From Streptomyces sp. Isolate_45 (GTDB lineage: Bacteria > Actinomycetota > Actinomycetes > Streptomycetales > Streptomycetaceae), in assembly GCF_024721315.2 (NCBI RefSeq), contig NZ_JANFAK020000007.1, positions 1 through 64,000 on the forward strand: a stretch of 64,000 bases of DNA, given 5' to 3'. A program made the position numbers and the translations under genes. The notes under the pieces are model-generated. The model had not been told where the DNA came from and searched no databases. It saw nothing but the letters and a program-made list of their open reading frames with translations. Positions 52,844 through 61,933 of this stretch are shown piece by piece. Positions within the stretch are counted from its first letter, which is position 1. Each line of letters opens with the position of its first letter.

Positions 52844-53395
52844 ATGCCCAGACCCATGGCCCGTCCCGGCGGGCGCAGCGCCCGCGTCCAGCAGGCGGTG
52901 CACGCCGCCGCGCAGGAGCTGGAGGCCGAGCTGGGCCGCGGCGCCCTCACCGTTCCGCTCATCGCCGGCCGGGCCGGCGTCACCCCGTCGACGATCTACC
53001 GCCGCTGGGGGGACCTCCAAGAACTGCTCTCGGACGTCGCCGTCGAACACCTGCGGCCCGACACGGAACCGGCGGACCTCGGTGACCTGGCGTCCGACAT
53101 GCGGGCCTGGGGGGAGCAGTTCGTCGAGGAGATGGCCTCGGACGTCGGCCGCGCCTACATCCGGGACGCCCTCGTCGGCGACCCGGACGGCAGCAACGCC
53201 GGCCTGTGCTCCGGGTACGCCGCCGAGGCGATCGAGGTCATCCTGGGGCGGGCGACCGCCCGCGGCGAGACGGCCCCCGACGTCGAAACGGTCCTCGACG
53301 CCGTCGTGGCACCGATCATGTACCGCGTCCTCTTCCGGCCGAGCCCCTTGGACACCGCGTACGCGCGCCGCCTGGTGGCCGACTGCCTGAAGTAG
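52844..53395 (+). CDS. TetR-family transcriptional regulator
   Basis: A 183-residue protein. It starts 10 bp past the amidase stop, so it is in the same operon. The helix-turn-helix is LTVPLIAGRAGVTPSTIYRRWGDLQELLSDVA; the C-terminal domain has EEMASDVGRAYIRDAL and YRVLFRPSPLD, like TetR C-terminal family types with a small ligand pocket. It probably regulates the amidase operon, and perhaps the divergent metallo-hydrolase, through the spacer repeats (inference). Confidence 0.87.
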   Translation: MPRPMARPGGRSARVQQAVHAAAQELEAELGRGALTVPLIAGRAGVTPSTIYRRWGDLQELLSDVAVEHLRPDTEPADLGDLASDMRAWGEQFVEEMASDVGRAYIRDALVGDPDGSNAGLCSGYAAEAIEVILGRATARGETAPDVETVLDAVVAPIMYRVLFRPSPLDTAYARRLVADCLK

Positions 53396-53417
53396 GGCGG
53401 GGGCGGGGCCCCGTCGG

Positions 53418-54149
53418 TCAGGCCGAGGCGTCCCACGCCGTCAGCAGGCCGTCCAGCCACGCGGGCGGGAGTTCGGCCGCGTCCCACTCCTCCCGCAGCG
53501 CGGACGGGGCCGTCACGAGCCGCTCCAGCACGGCGAGGCTGGTGGGGGAGTGGATCAAGGAGTAGCGGCCGTGGATCGAGATGGCGCTGCCGGGCCCGTA
53601 CTCGGCGTACAGCCGCTCCAGACGGGGCCGGTGGGCGGAACCGAACTCCGTGAGCTGCCCCGCGTACATCGCCCGCTGTCTGTAACCCATCGTGCCGAGG
53701 ACGGCGGAGAGCACCTCCGTGGTGACCTCGGGGTCGAAGTCGGACACGGAGGTGAGGGACAGGTAGAGCGGGCTCACCGCGACCTGCGCCCGTTCCACCT
53801 CCATCCTCCGCACCCGCGGACGGTCCTCGGGCGCGGAGACCGGCGCGTCCGAGCCGACGGCGTGCCGCAGGGCCCGCTCGGCGATGCCGCCGAGTTCGTG
53901 GACGACGTCGACGGCGGCGCCGAGCCGGTCGGATCCGTCCGGTTCGCCTCCGCCGGCCGGAGCGCCCGGCACACCGCCGGTGAGCTCCTCGTACGCGCGG
54001 GCCAGGGCGCCGGCCTCGACGACCCCGATCAGTTCCTCCGCGTCGCCGGTGAAGACGCCCGCACGGGCGAGGAGCTGGAGGAGCGTCGTCTTCGCATTGG
54101 CGACGCTGGCCGCGTCCGGCAGCTGCGGACCTGCTCCGGCGGTGTTCAT
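53418..54149 (-). CDS. Hypothetical protein
   Basis: The ATG has GAGGAG seven bases upstream; 243 residues. Soluble, helical, acidic, with an N-terminal Leu-rich helix (ANAKTTLLQLLARAGVFTGDAEELIGVVEAG). A basic/hydrophobic segment VERAQVAVSPLYLSLTSVSDFDPEVTTEVLSAVLGTMGYRQRA occupies the middle. No metal or catalytic motif is obvious and I recognise no family. Convergent with the TetR gene. Confidence 0.65.
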   Translation of the reverse strand: MNTAGAGPQLPDAASVANAKTTLLQLLARAGVFTGDAEELIGVVEAGALARAYEELTGGVPGAPAGGGEPDGSDRLGAAVDVVHELGGIAERALRHAVGSDAPVSAPEDRPRVRRMEVERAQVAVSPLYLSLTSVSDFDPEVTTEVLSAVLGTMGYRQRAMYAGQLTEFGSAHRPRLERLYAEYGPGSAISIHGRYSLIHSPTSLAVLERLVTAPSALREEWDAAELPPAWLDGLLTAWDASA

Positions 54150-54556
54150 CGGATGCTCCTCATTGCTCGGGTGCGTCGCGCGGGTACGCGAAGTCGTTCG
54201 GTCCAAGGATGCGACCTCCGATGATCGCGCTGCGACCCACCCCTCCGGCGCGGCGCGAGCGCGCCGTCACCCGACCGGTGGGCGGTCGCGTACGGACAGC
54301 GGTCCCGGCCGGCGTTCCGCGCGACCGGGCGACGAGCGGAAATCCGCCCGGACGGCGGGTGTCGACCGGTCGTCCGACTAAGCTTCGCGGGGCTGGTGGG
54401 TGCACGTGTACCCGCCTGTCCGTTCATCGATTGTTCTATGCGCAGCGGGAGTTCGTCCGGTCGACCGTCGCAAGGGTTCTGTGCCCGGGACGGGTTGACG
54501 TGCCGACGCCCGCGTCGTGCGCCGCGTTGTTGACCGCGCGGGGAGGGGTGGGGTAG
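54150..54556. other. Intergenic region before first Nudix gene
   Basis: About 400 bp between divergent genes. The region is GC-rich and holds no gene I can support; the first Nudix gene starts without a strong ribosome binding site. No clear hairpin or operator was found. Confidence 0.4.
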
Positions 54557-55120
54557 ATGTCGGGAATGTCCAGGACCATAGTGTCGGCCGTGGTCGAGCA
54601 GGACGGGTGCCTGCTGATGGTTCGCGAACGTCCGCCGGCCGGGCCGGAGCAATGGGTCCTCCCCGGCGGGGTCGTCGAGCCGGGCGAACTCGCGCACGAC
54701 GCGATGGTGCGCGAGGTCCACGAGGAGACCGGGCTGACCGTCGCCGGGCCGACGGGCCTGGCCTGCGTCTCGCAGCACGCGGTGACGGACGAGCCGGGGT
54801 GGGACGGGACCTGGACCGTCATCACCTTCCGGGCGGAGCGGCCGACGGGGACGCTGGGCCCCCTCGATCCGGACGGGGAGGTGCTGGAGGCGGCCTGGGT
54901 GCCCCTGGACGAAGCCCGGGCCCGACTGGCCGCACACCCGTTCCGTCGGCGCGGGGAACCGCTCATCGCCTACCTGACGGGCACCGCCCCGCCCGGAGCG
55001 CTGTGGCTCTGGCCCGACGGCCCGCAGGAACCGCCGGTCGTCATCCCGGCCGCGGCGACCGGGCCGATCACGCGGGGCCGGAGGGACAGCGATACCGGGA
55101 CGGTCCGCGGACCCGGCTGA
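54557..55120 (+). CDS. Nudix hydrolase
   Basis: A 187-residue protein with an intact Nudix box, GGVVEPGELAHDAMVREVHEETG (the REVHEETG core binds metal). Nudix enzymes cleave nucleoside diphosphates linked to other groups. The C-terminal 60 residues are Pro/Gly-rich and extra to the domain. It is followed after 24 bp by a second Nudix gene in the same direction. Substrate unknown. Confidence 0.87.
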   Translation: MSGMSRTIVSAVVEQDGCLLMVRERPPAGPEQWVLPGGVVEPGELAHDAMVREVHEETGLTVAGPTGLACVSQHAVTDEPGWDGTWTVITFRAERPTGTLGPLDPDGEVLEAAWVPLDEARARLAAHPFRRRGEPLIAYLTGTAPPGALWLWPDGPQEPPVVIPAAATGPITRGRRDSDTGTVRGPG

Positions 55121-55144
55121 GGGCCGGCCGCGATACTGGCCGTC

Positions 55145-55690
55145 ATGGCAAACACTCCGAGTACGCCGACGACCACCCCGTTCTCCCGGATCAAGGTCCG
55201 CGTCGCGGCCCTGGTCTTCTGCGGCGACGACGTCGCCCTCATCCGCCGCGACCGGGACGGCTCGACCCACTACACCCCGCCCGGCGGCAACGTCGAGGAC
55301 GGCGAAGGCTTCGAGCGGGCCCTGCGCCGTGAACTCGCCGAGGAGCTCGAACTCGACGTGGACCGGGCCGAGGGCGGCGACCTCCTGTGGGTCGTCGACC
55401 AGCGCGTCAGCCGCCCCGGTCCCACGCCGGCGCCGCGCAAGCTCCACCTGATCCACCGCCTGCACATCACCCCGGAGGTCCGCGCCGGCCTGGCCGAGCA
55501 GGAGTGGGACGAGCTTCCCGACGGCAGCCACGAACTCGGAACCGTCGTATGGGTCGACTACCGCGAGACCGCCGGCCTCCCGATCTTCCCACCCATCGGG
55601 CCGGCTCTCGCGGCACTGGCCGGCCCGCGCGCGGGCGTCGCCGACGCCGCCCTCGCGGCCGTCACCGACGAGAACTACACCTGGGTGTGA
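55145..55690 (+). CDS. Nudix hydrolase
   Basis: A 181-residue protein with Nudix box GGNVEDGEGFERALRRELAEELEL. The last residue of the box differs from the EETG type, but the core RELAEE with two Glu is complete. The N-terminal 15 residues are Thr/Pro-rich. It follows the first Nudix gene closely and is probably co-transcribed. The two are not recent copies: their boxes share only the metal-binding pattern. Confidence 0.87.
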   Translation: MANTPSTPTTTPFSRIKVRVAALVFCGDDVALIRRDRDGSTHYTPPGGNVEDGEGFERALRRELAEELELDVDRAEGGDLLWVVDQRVSRPGPTPAPRKLHLIHRLHITPEVRAGLAEQEWDELPDGSHELGTVVWVDYRETAGLPIFPPIGPALAALAGPRAGVADAALAAVTDENYTWV

Positions 55691-55748
55691 CCCGCGCCGG
55701 CCGTCGGGCTCGTACGCGTGACCGATGTGTCGGGCACAATCGGGGGCC

Positions 55749-56489
55749 GTGATCACACCTGCGGACCCAGCCGTCCTGTACCCCGAGACAGCGGCCCACG
55801 GAAGTCTCGCCGCGGCGCTCCGGGCCGTGGCGGGCGGCCGTCTCGACGCCGTACGACTCACCACCCCGAAGTTCGCCCCGCTGCGCGCCGTCACGGTCGG
55901 CTGCCCCCTGCCGCACCGCAAACCCCTGCGGGTCAGTGCCGGCGCCCACGAACGGCACTGGTCGATCCGTGGCAACGACGGGTTCGAGGACGTGCCGGTC
56001 ATCGACGGCAGGACCGACGACCTGGCGCAGGTCGCCGAGGCGGCGGCGGCATGGCACGACGGGGTGGCGCTGCGCGAGATCCGGCGGGCGGCCCCGTTCG
56101 TCCACCTGACAGGCCGCTTCGAGGTACCGGACCTCAATCCGGCGGACATGGCGGAGAGCGCGTGGCAGCACCTGCTCACCGAGGCGAGCGAGCTGGAGTA
56201 CGCCTGGCGCCCCGCCTACCAGGCCCTCGTCGAGGCGGCCCGCGCCGAGCCGGCGCTGCGTCGGCTCTACCCGTTCACCAGCCACTGGACGCTGCGCTTC
56301 TCGACCAGGACGCGCCCCCGCCTCACCGTCGTCGGTGCGTCGCTGGTGACCCACGCCGCCGACCGGTACTCGGTGGCCGAGGGTTTCCCGAACGAGGGCG
56401 ACCCCGTGTTCCCCACAGCGGCCGAGGCGGTGGCCGCGGCCGTACGGCGTCTCCCGCCGGGCCTCGGCCCGGTCGCACTCGGTTGCTGA
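55749..56489 (+). CDS. DUF6193-type protein
   Basis: A 246-residue protein with a GTG start. It matches my recollection of the DUF6193 family (annotated as natural product biosynthesis-associated): AAAWHDGVALREIRRAAPFV near residue 100 and LYPFTSHWTLRFSTRTRPRLTVVG near the C-terminus. No catalytic residues are known to me. It is 59 bp behind the second Nudix gene and may be in the same transcript. Cytoplasmic. Confidence 0.7.
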   Translation: MITPADPAVLYPETAAHGSLAAALRAVAGGRLDAVRLTTPKFAPLRAVTVGCPLPHRKPLRVSAGAHERHWSIRGNDGFEDVPVIDGRTDDLAQVAEAAAAWHDGVALREIRRAAPFVHLTGRFEVPDLNPADMAESAWQHLLTEASELEYAWRPAYQALVEAARAEPALRRLYPFTSHWTLRFSTRTRPRLTVVGASLVTHAADRYSVAEGFPNEGDPVFPTAAEAVAAAVRRLPPGLGPVALGC

Positions 56490-56501
56490 CGCGGCCCCGC
56501 C

Positions 56502-56536
56502 GCCGGACTCCTCATCCGGCTCCGATCAGGATCGGA
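56502..56536 (+). terminator. Two hairpins after DUF6193 gene
   Basis: GCCGGA/TCCGGC (loop CTCCTCA) and TCCGAT/ATCGGA (loop CAGG) follow the stop codon in tandem. Each stem is 6 bp. Confidence 0.5.
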
Positions 56537-56647
56537 CGAACAGAGCCGAGAAGAAAGCGAGTTCACCCGGGAAACCCGCACCACCGCCGGCTCGCGCGTG
56601 CGCACCGGCCGGTCCCGAACGGCGGGCGGCCGGGACGACGCGGTCGA

Positions 56648-56875
56648 TCAGGCCGGCCGATAGACGGCCCGGTCCGGATCCGGCCGCACGAGGACCCCGT
56701 CCTCCGCGAGGTCGCGGAGGTGGCGGCGGGCCTCCTTGCCGGCGGCCTCATCGACCGTCGGCTCGTAGCCCGCCAGGCGGAGGGCCAGTACCGCACGCTC
56801 CGTGTCCCAGGTACCGCCCAACGCCCCGATCACCGCGGCGAGTGCCTGTTTGTGCGTGAGCGGCTTCTCGGTCAT
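56648..56875 (-). CDS. Small hypothetical protein
   Basis: A 75-residue protein with GGGAGGA six bases upstream of the ATG. Helical, charged, no signal peptide, no membrane segment. Core sequence HKQALAAVIGALGGTWDTERAVLALRLAGYEPTVDEAAGKEARRHLRDLAEDGVL suggests a winged-helix-like fold. I do not recognise the family. It stands alone, convergent with the DUF6193 gene. Confidence 0.65.
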   Translation of the reverse strand: MTEKPLTHKQALAAVIGALGGTWDTERAVLALRLAGYEPTVDEAAGKEARRHLRDLAEDGVLVRPDPDRAVYRPA

Positions 56876-56975
56876 CTCGTCCTCCCTTTGGCCTACCCCC
56901 ACACCCTGGCACACGACGCCCCGGCCCGAGGGGCTTCCGGCGCACGTGGGAGCTGCTTCCCGCATGCTGGCACTC

Positions 56976-57353
56976 ATGTCGATCGAACCGTTCAAGATGA
57001 GGTTGCGCGCCATCACCCTCGACTGCCCCGATCCGCAGGCACTGGCCGCGTTCTACGAGCAGGCCACCGGCCTCGAACCACATCCGGCATCCGACGCCGA
57101 CTTCGCGGGTCTCAACGGGGAAGCCGGACTGTTCATAGGGTTCCAGCGGGTGGCCGACCACCGGGCCCCTCGCTGGCCGGACCCGACCGCACCCCAACAG
57201 ATCCACCTCGACTTCGCGGTCGAAGACCTGGACGAAGCCGAGGCCCGGCTGATCGAGCTGGGGGCGAGCAAGCCGGCGCACCAGCCCGACGAGGACAGGT
57301 GGAGGGTGCTCACCGATCCGGCCGGGCATCCGTTCTGCCTGGTCGGAGAGTAG
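56976..57353 (+). CDS. VOC-family (glyoxalase-like) protein
   Basis: A 125-residue single-domain VOC protein. The core has MRLRAITLDCPDPQALAAFYEQATGLEP, FAGLNGEAGLFIGFQ and QIHLDFAVEDLDEAEARL, with LTDPAGHPFCLV as the C-terminal metal region. VOC proteins bind a divalent metal and act as glyoxalases, dioxygenases or resistance proteins by ligand binding. Substrate unknown. It starts about 100 bp after a divergent small gene. Confidence 0.85.
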   Translation: MSIEPFKMRLRAITLDCPDPQALAAFYEQATGLEPHPASDADFAGLNGEAGLFIGFQRVADHRAPRWPDPTAPQQIHLDFAVEDLDEAEARLIELGASKPAHQPDEDRWRVLTDPAGHPFCLVGE

Positions 57354-57452
57354 GTGACAGGGCGGAACCGACGTCCCCGGACCCGGGGGCGGGTCTGACG
57401 GGGGTGCAGATCGGTCGGCTTGGGGGCAGCCGCGGAACTACCCTCGGACTCC

Positions 57453-57830
57453 ATGAGTACCTTGCTGACCATCCATGACGTTCCTGTGTTCACCTGCGCA
57501 CCCGACGGTGACACCATCCGCTGCGAAGCCGACGCCCTGGACCTCATCGGCAACGCCGGCTATCAGGGCGCGCGGTGGGTGGTCATCCCCGCGGAACGCC
57601 TCGACGACGAGTTCTTCCGGCTGAGCAGCCGCGTCGCGGGCGACATCGTCCAGAAGTTCGCCAACTACGGCATGGGGCTCGTCGTCCTCGGCGACATCAC
57701 CCGCCACACCGGGGTCAGTTCGGCCCTGCGTGACTTCGTCCGCGAGTGCAACCGGGGACGTCAGACCTGGTTCCTGGCGGACACCGCGGAGCTCCGGGAC
57801 CGCCTGCGGAACGGGACCGCCGCCGGCTGA
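57453..57830 (+). CDS. DUF4180-type protein
   Basis: A 125-residue protein fitting DUF4180: ADALDLIGNAGYQGARWVVIPAERLDDEFFRLSSRVAGDIVQKFANYGMGLVVLGDI, a pattern of alternating strands and helices. The N-terminal CAPDGDTIRC pairs two Cys. Function unknown. It ends 10 bp before a 16-bp-stem hairpin shared with the CAP-domain gene. Confidence 0.75.
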   Translation: MSTLLTIHDVPVFTCAPDGDTIRCEADALDLIGNAGYQGARWVVIPAERLDDEFFRLSSRVAGDIVQKFANYGMGLVVLGDITRHTGVSSALRDFVRECNRGRQTWFLADTAELRDRLRNGTAAG

Positions 57831-57840
57831 TCGCCGAGCG

Positions 57841-57878
57841 CCCGGGGCGGGGACGCGAGTGAGCGTCCCCGCCCCGGG
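57841..57878. terminator. Bidirectional terminator with 16-bp stem
   Basis: CCCGGGGCGGGGACGC and GCGTCCCCGCCCCGGG pair perfectly around a 6-nt loop, between convergent genes. Confidence 0.85.
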
Positions 57879-57897
57879 CGGGGAGCGGTGGGGCGTG

Positions 57898-58707
57898 TCA
57901 GCGCGTGGCGCCGAAGGCCTGCGTCCAGTAGGAGTTCGGCTGGGCCAGCCCGACGCCGATCTCCTTGAACGCGCAGTTCAGGATGTTCTTCTTGTGGCCG
58001 GGGCTGTTCATCCAGCCGTTCATGACCTGCTCCGGCGAGCTGTACCCGTAAGCGACGTTCTCGCCGTACGTGCTCCAGTTGTAGCCGGCGCGGGTGATGC
58101 GTTGGCCCGGGTCGGAGCCGTCCGATCCGGTGTGCGACATGTTGCTGTGGGAGGCCATGTCCTGGCTGTGGTTCTGCGCGGCCGCCGTCAGCTTGTCATT
58201 GACCGTGAGAGCCGAGCATCCGGCCTTGGCGCGTTCCTGGTTGACGAGGGCCACCACCTGGGCCGTCGGCCCGGATCCGGGGGCGGTGGGCGGCTTCTGC
58301 CCGGTGGGCGGGCTCGTCGGCTCGGCCGGCTTCGTCGGCTTGGTCGGCACCTGGGGCTTCGTCGCCGTAGGGGGCTGAGCGGGGGTGGTGCTCGGCTGCG
58401 TCCGCGGCGGGGCCGGTGAGGTCCGTACGACGGGCACGGTCGCCCCGGTGTCGCCCGCACCGGTCGGATCCGTCGGGGTGGGGCCGGGGCTCTGGGTCGA
58501 CTCGGTGGGGGAAGCGACGCCGGGGAGGGGCACGTCGGGGACCGAAGCGCTGTAGGAAGGGCGCGCGGAGGGCTTCTGGGAGGCGCGGGACGAGCTCCCG
58601 TCCGTGTCCAGGCATGCCATGGCGGCGGTGGGTATGCCCACGACGCCGAGCGTCACGGCGGCGATCGATATCTTCCTGTAGTGCGTCGTCTTGCGGTGCC
58701 TCTGCAT
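57898..58707 (-). CDS. Secreted CAP-domain (SCP/PR-1-like) protein
   Basis: The ATG at MQRHRK gives 269 residues. An N-terminal basic and hydrophobic stretch (KISIAAVTLGVVGIPTAAMA) is the signal peptide, followed by a long Pro/Thr/Ser-rich linker of about 110 residues. The CAP domain begins ALVNQERAKAGCSALTVNDKL and includes AAAQNHSQDMASHSNMSHTGSDG and GWMNSPGHKKNILNCAFKEIGVG, the two signature regions with conserved His. Extracytoplasmic; the role of bacterial CAP proteins is mostly unknown. Confidence 0.9.
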   Translation of the reverse strand: MQRHRKTTHYRKISIAAVTLGVVGIPTAAMACLDTDGSSSRASQKPSARPSYSASVPDVPLPGVASPTESTQSPGPTPTDPTGAGDTGATVPVVRTSPAPPRTQPSTTPAQPPTATKPQVPTKPTKPAEPTSPPTGQKPPTAPGSGPTAQVVALVNQERAKAGCSALTVNDKLTAAAQNHSQDMASHSNMSHTGSDGSDPGQRITRAGYNWSTYGENVAYGYSSPEQVMNGWMNSPGHKKNILNCAFKEIGVGLAQPNSYWTQAFGATR

Positions 58708-59152
58708 ACGTGACCTGACCTCACTTGGTTCCTGCGAAGCGTCCTGCGCCCCTGGCTGCGGGAGCGCCGGGTGAGCCGCCATTCTTGGAAGCCCCCCAAC
58801 GGGCCGGCAAGTCTCGCCGCCGGCCCGAGCGTCAGCGGTGCGCACCGGGCTTGAAATGACCGGACGATCGTGCCTGCCGCGCGGGCCGAGGCCAGTTTGA
58901 GATCATTGACGGATATTCAGAAACCGTTTTGACGAGCGATGTTGCTCATTGCCGTCCCACTATTCGAGATGCTCATTTCGGCGGAGAGGGGAATGTCGAC
59001 CGTCGGCGGGCAAATGGTGACATGTCAGGGACCCTCATGCGGTCGTAATGGTTCCGTGATCCAAGGGGGCCCTGTGGCGCATGTCACTGTTTGGTCGGGC
59101 CCGTCGGGGAACCACCGTCCGGAACTCCCGCAGGCGGAGGTGCGCGCCGCGG
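58708..59152. other. AT-richer intergenic region
   Basis: About 445 bp with unusually AT-rich patches (GACGGATATTCAGAAACCG, TTGACGAGCGATG) that suggest promoters for the CAP gene. A short frame from 58993 has a GGAGAGGGGA binding site but poor third-position GC and no recognisable product. Confidence 0.4.
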
Positions 59153-59572
59153 CTACGCACGGGCCTCGGTGGAGCGCCGCGGCAGGTAGGGGGACAGCGT
59201 CCAGGCCAGCGCCAGCAAGCTGAGGCCGAACATCAGGATGCCCAGGGGGACATGGACCGACGGTACGTGGGCGATGCCCAGCACCACCTGCACCGAGGCC
59301 AGGACGAGGAAGCCGGACGCGTAGAGGATGGGACGCGGCGATCTGCCGCCCGGTCGCCAGGCGAGGACCGCGGCGAGCACGTACAACATCGAGGCGCCGT
59401 ACATGACGCGCGATCCGACGTCGTGCAATACCCCGCCGAGGGACGAGGACAGCAGCATCCCGGCGGTGACCGCCTGGAAGAAGAGGGCCGCGGTCTGCAG
59501 GAAGACCGAGACGCGCAGGAACGTCGCGAGGTGGTGGTGGCGTGCTGTAGTGGTCGTTCGGGTGATGGCCAT
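59153..59572 (-). CDS. Small integral membrane protein
   Basis: A 139-residue protein with four predicted membrane helices (about residues 17-43, 53-75, 80-103, 108-128), an Arg/His-rich cytoplasmic N-terminus (RTTTTARHHH) and a short basic C-terminus. No family recognised, though it resembles small DoxX-like or DUF-type membrane proteins. It is divergent from the SigJ-type sigma factor across 171 bp, so it may be part of that regulon. Confidence 0.75.
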   Translation of the reverse strand: MAITRTTTTARHHHLATFLRVSVFLQTAALFFQAVTAGMLLSSSLGGVLHDVGSRVMYGASMLYVLAAVLAWRPGGRSPRPILYASGFLVLASVQVVLGIAHVPSVHVPLGILMFGLSLLALAWTLSPYLPRRSTEARA

Positions 59573-59743
59573 GATGTGGTCCCCTCTTCTGCCTCGTGGC
59601 AGTGGATCTGTACTGTCCTGATGACCCGACGAGATGGGCCCGCGAAATGTGAGGCGCGACCGCCTGCCTCACGATCCGGCGCGCTGTTTCGTCGAAGTGG
59701 CGAGAGCGGAACCGGACGAGAGAACCAAGGAGAGGCCGCCACC

Positions 59744-60697
59744 ATGAGCACCCCATCCGAGGCGCGGCACGAGCGGTCCGAGCCGGACCTGAGCGCGGTC
59801 GTCGGCGAGCGGCGGCAACTGATCAACCTCGCCTACCGGCTGCTCGGTTCGCTGGCCGAGGCCGAGGACGCCGTACAGGAGACCTACGCCCGCTGGTACG
59901 CGATGTCGCGGGAGCAGCAGGAGGCCATCGCGGCGCCCGGTGCCTGGCTGACCACGGTCGCCGGTCGCATCTGCCTGGACCTGCTCCGCTCTGCGCGGGT
60001 GCGGCGCGAGAGCTACGTCGGCGCCTGGATACCCGAGCCGCTGCCCGACCGCAGGGAGTGGATCAGCGGTTCGGCCGGTGGCGGCGCGGCCCAATCGGCC
60101 GACCCCGCGGACCGGGTCACCCTGGACGAGTCGGTGAACATGGCGTTCCTCGTCGTACTGGAATCGATGACGCCGGCCGAACGTGTGGCGTTCGTCCTGC
60201 ACGACGTGTTCCGGTACCCCTTCGCCGAGGTAGCCGCCATCGTCGGGCGGACGCCGGCGGCCTGCCGACAACTGGCCTCATCGGCCCGCCGCCGCATCGG
60301 CGCGGCGCGGGCACCGGCGGCCGCGACGGCCGGACAGGCCGGTCTGGTGCGGAACTTCAAGGAAGCCTGGGAGGCCAAGGACATCGAGGCCCTCGTCGGG
60401 CTCCTCGACCCCGATGCGACCATGACCGCCGACGGCGGGGGGATGGTCGGCACCGTCCTCCACCCGGTTCTGGGCGGCGAGAACGTCGCCGCCTACCTGA
60501 TCCACATCGCCGACAAGGCCCCTGGGCTGACGCTCCTGGAACGCACGGTCAACGGCCGGCCCGGTCTGGTCGCCCAGCACGCCGGGACCACGGTCACGGT
60601 GGCGGCCTTCAGCCTCGCCGACGACCGGATCACCCACATCTGGGCGATCCGCAACCCGGAGAAACTCCGCCCGTGGACCGACCGCGGCCGGAGCTGA
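59744..60697 (+). CDS. SigJ-type ECF sigma factor with SnoaL-like tail
   Basis: The ATG is 9 bases from AGGAGAGG; 317 residues. Region 2 (LINLAYRLLGSLAEAEDAVQETYARW) and region 4 (TPAERVAFVLHDVFRYPFAEVAAIVGRTPAACRQLASSARRRI) are clear. The C-terminal 110 residues form a SnoaL-like domain (RNFKEAWEAKDIEALVGLLDPDATMTADGGG) that replaces a separate anti-sigma factor in the ECF41/SigJ class. The signal bound by the tail is unknown. The divergent membrane protein is a candidate target. Confidence 0.9.
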   Translation: MSTPSEARHERSEPDLSAVVGERRQLINLAYRLLGSLAEAEDAVQETYARWYAMSREQQEAIAAPGAWLTTVAGRICLDLLRSARVRRESYVGAWIPEPLPDRREWISGSAGGGAAQSADPADRVTLDESVNMAFLVVLESMTPAERVAFVLHDVFRYPFAEVAAIVGRTPAACRQLASSARRRIGAARAPAAATAGQAGLVRNFKEAWEAKDIEALVGLLDPDATMTADGGGMVGTVLHPVLGGENVAAYLIHIADKAPGLTLLERTVNGRPGLVAQHAGTTVTVAAFSLADDRITHIWAIRNPEKLRPWTDRGRS

Positions 60698-60754
60698 GCC
60701 GCTTCCCCGTCCGGGGGAGCGCGATCCACCTCCGGACCGACGTGTCCATGGCGG

Positions 60755-61273
60755 TCATCCTCGCCCGGACGGCCGGGTCGGCGGCAGCGGCGTGCTGGTA
60801 CCGCGCTCGGACTTCGTCGCAGTGGCGCAGCTCGTGACGAAGCCCGAGAAGGTGGGTGCCACGACCCGCCACCGGCACCGATCGGGGTCCGTCCAGTAGT
60901 CACTGCCGACAACGCGGGGATCCGAAGGATCGGTCCGGTAGTCGAGTGCCAGGGCGCCGTCATCACCGGGGTTGCGGGTGATGGCGATCAGCACCGCCTG
61001 TTCGACGTCGAGCCACGGCAGTTCGAGCGGGGCGGTGCCCCTGCTTCCGCGGGCCTGGCGAAAGTAGCCGGCGCTCGGATCGTCGGCGACGATGTCCATC
61101 GATCGGGACGCGAACGCCATCTGCTCCGGGTCCGCCACGAAGGCGAGCGGGTCCTCGAACCACGGGACGACCTTCGCAAGCACCGCGTCACCCGGGTGCC
61201 TCCAGAGACCGCGGTCGATGAGGGATGTCAGCGGGGCGGGCAGGGGAAGTCCCCGGACTGTCGCAGGTGCCAT
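60755..61273 (-). CDS. Hypothetical protein
   Basis: A 172-residue protein from ATG at MAPATVRGLPL. Patterned ALTSLIDRGLWRHPGD, VLAKVVPWFEDPLAFVADPEQMAFASRSM and ADDPSAGYFRQARG; the last 25 residues (SERGTSTPLPPTRP) are low-complexity and may be a late extension. No family recognised. It is soluble and stands between the sigma factor and a small gene. Confidence 0.55.
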   Translation of the reverse strand: MAPATVRGLPLPAPLTSLIDRGLWRHPGDAVLAKVVPWFEDPLAFVADPEQMAFASRSMDIVADDPSAGYFRQARGSRGTAPLELPWLDVEQAVLIAITRNPGDDGALALDYRTDPSDPRVVGSDYWTDPDRCRWRVVAPTFSGFVTSCATATKSERGTSTPLPPTRPSGRG

Positions 61274-61385
61274 GGTCCGAGCTTCGCACGGCAAGGGCGA
61301 GTGGCCCGTCGCGCACGCCTTGGACGGCTCACGTGCAGCTGCCTACGATGCGGCGAACGGTACTGAATCGGGGAGGAATCGCCGC

Positions 61386-61727
61386 ATGCTCGGCTGGAAC
61401 ATCACGGTATCGACGTTGAGCCCCGCGGAGATGGCCGAAGCCACGCCCCCGACCGAAGCGGCGGCGACGTTGGCGTTCTGGTCCGTCAGACCGTTCGGGA
61501 CGGACTGGCTCCGGGACCTTGAGCTCGCGGGCAAGGCGAAGGAACTGTTGAACGGCGGCTACCCGTGCCGGTACGTCGTGCGCGCCGGTGACCTGCTGCC
61601 CCTGCTCGCCGATGGGCCCCCGATCGGGCGCGGCGACGTGGTGCTCTCCGCGTCGATGTCCCCCGATCGAATGGCCGCGTGCACGGAGGACCAGATGCTG
61701 ACCGTCGACGCCTGGGACCAGTCGTGA
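61386..61727 (+). CDS. Hypothetical protein
   Basis: The ATG follows GGGGAGGA; 113 residues. It contains ELLNGGYPCRYVVRAGDLLPLLADG and ends MLTVDAWDQS, a pattern I remember from uncharacterised Streptomyces proteins. No known family or motif. Cytoplasmic and acidic. Confidence 0.65.
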   Translation: MLGWNITVSTLSPAEMAEATPPTEAAATLAFWSVRPFGTDWLRDLELAGKAKELLNGGYPCRYVVRAGDLLPLLADGPPIGRGDVVLSASMSPDRMAACTEDQMLTVDAWDQS

Positions 61728-61933
61728 CCGCGTCGACGTGACGGCATTGCCGCAGCGGCGGCAGGTGCCGCCCCCGCGCCGCACCTGCTCCGCGAGACCG
61801 GCTGACCTGCGCCGGGCTGCTCCCGCCGCTGCGGATGCCCACGAGATGCCCGACCCGAGCCGCGTCATCACCGTCGACCCGGCCTGACCGGTACCACCCA
61901 CCGTCGTCCGGTGCCCGGCCCGGCCGTCGGGCC

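Noticed and set aside
58993..59223. Short plus-strand frame with a GGAGAGGGGA site
   Set aside because: Third-position GC is low for this genome, it runs into the membrane-protein gene on the other strand, and the product is not recognisable.
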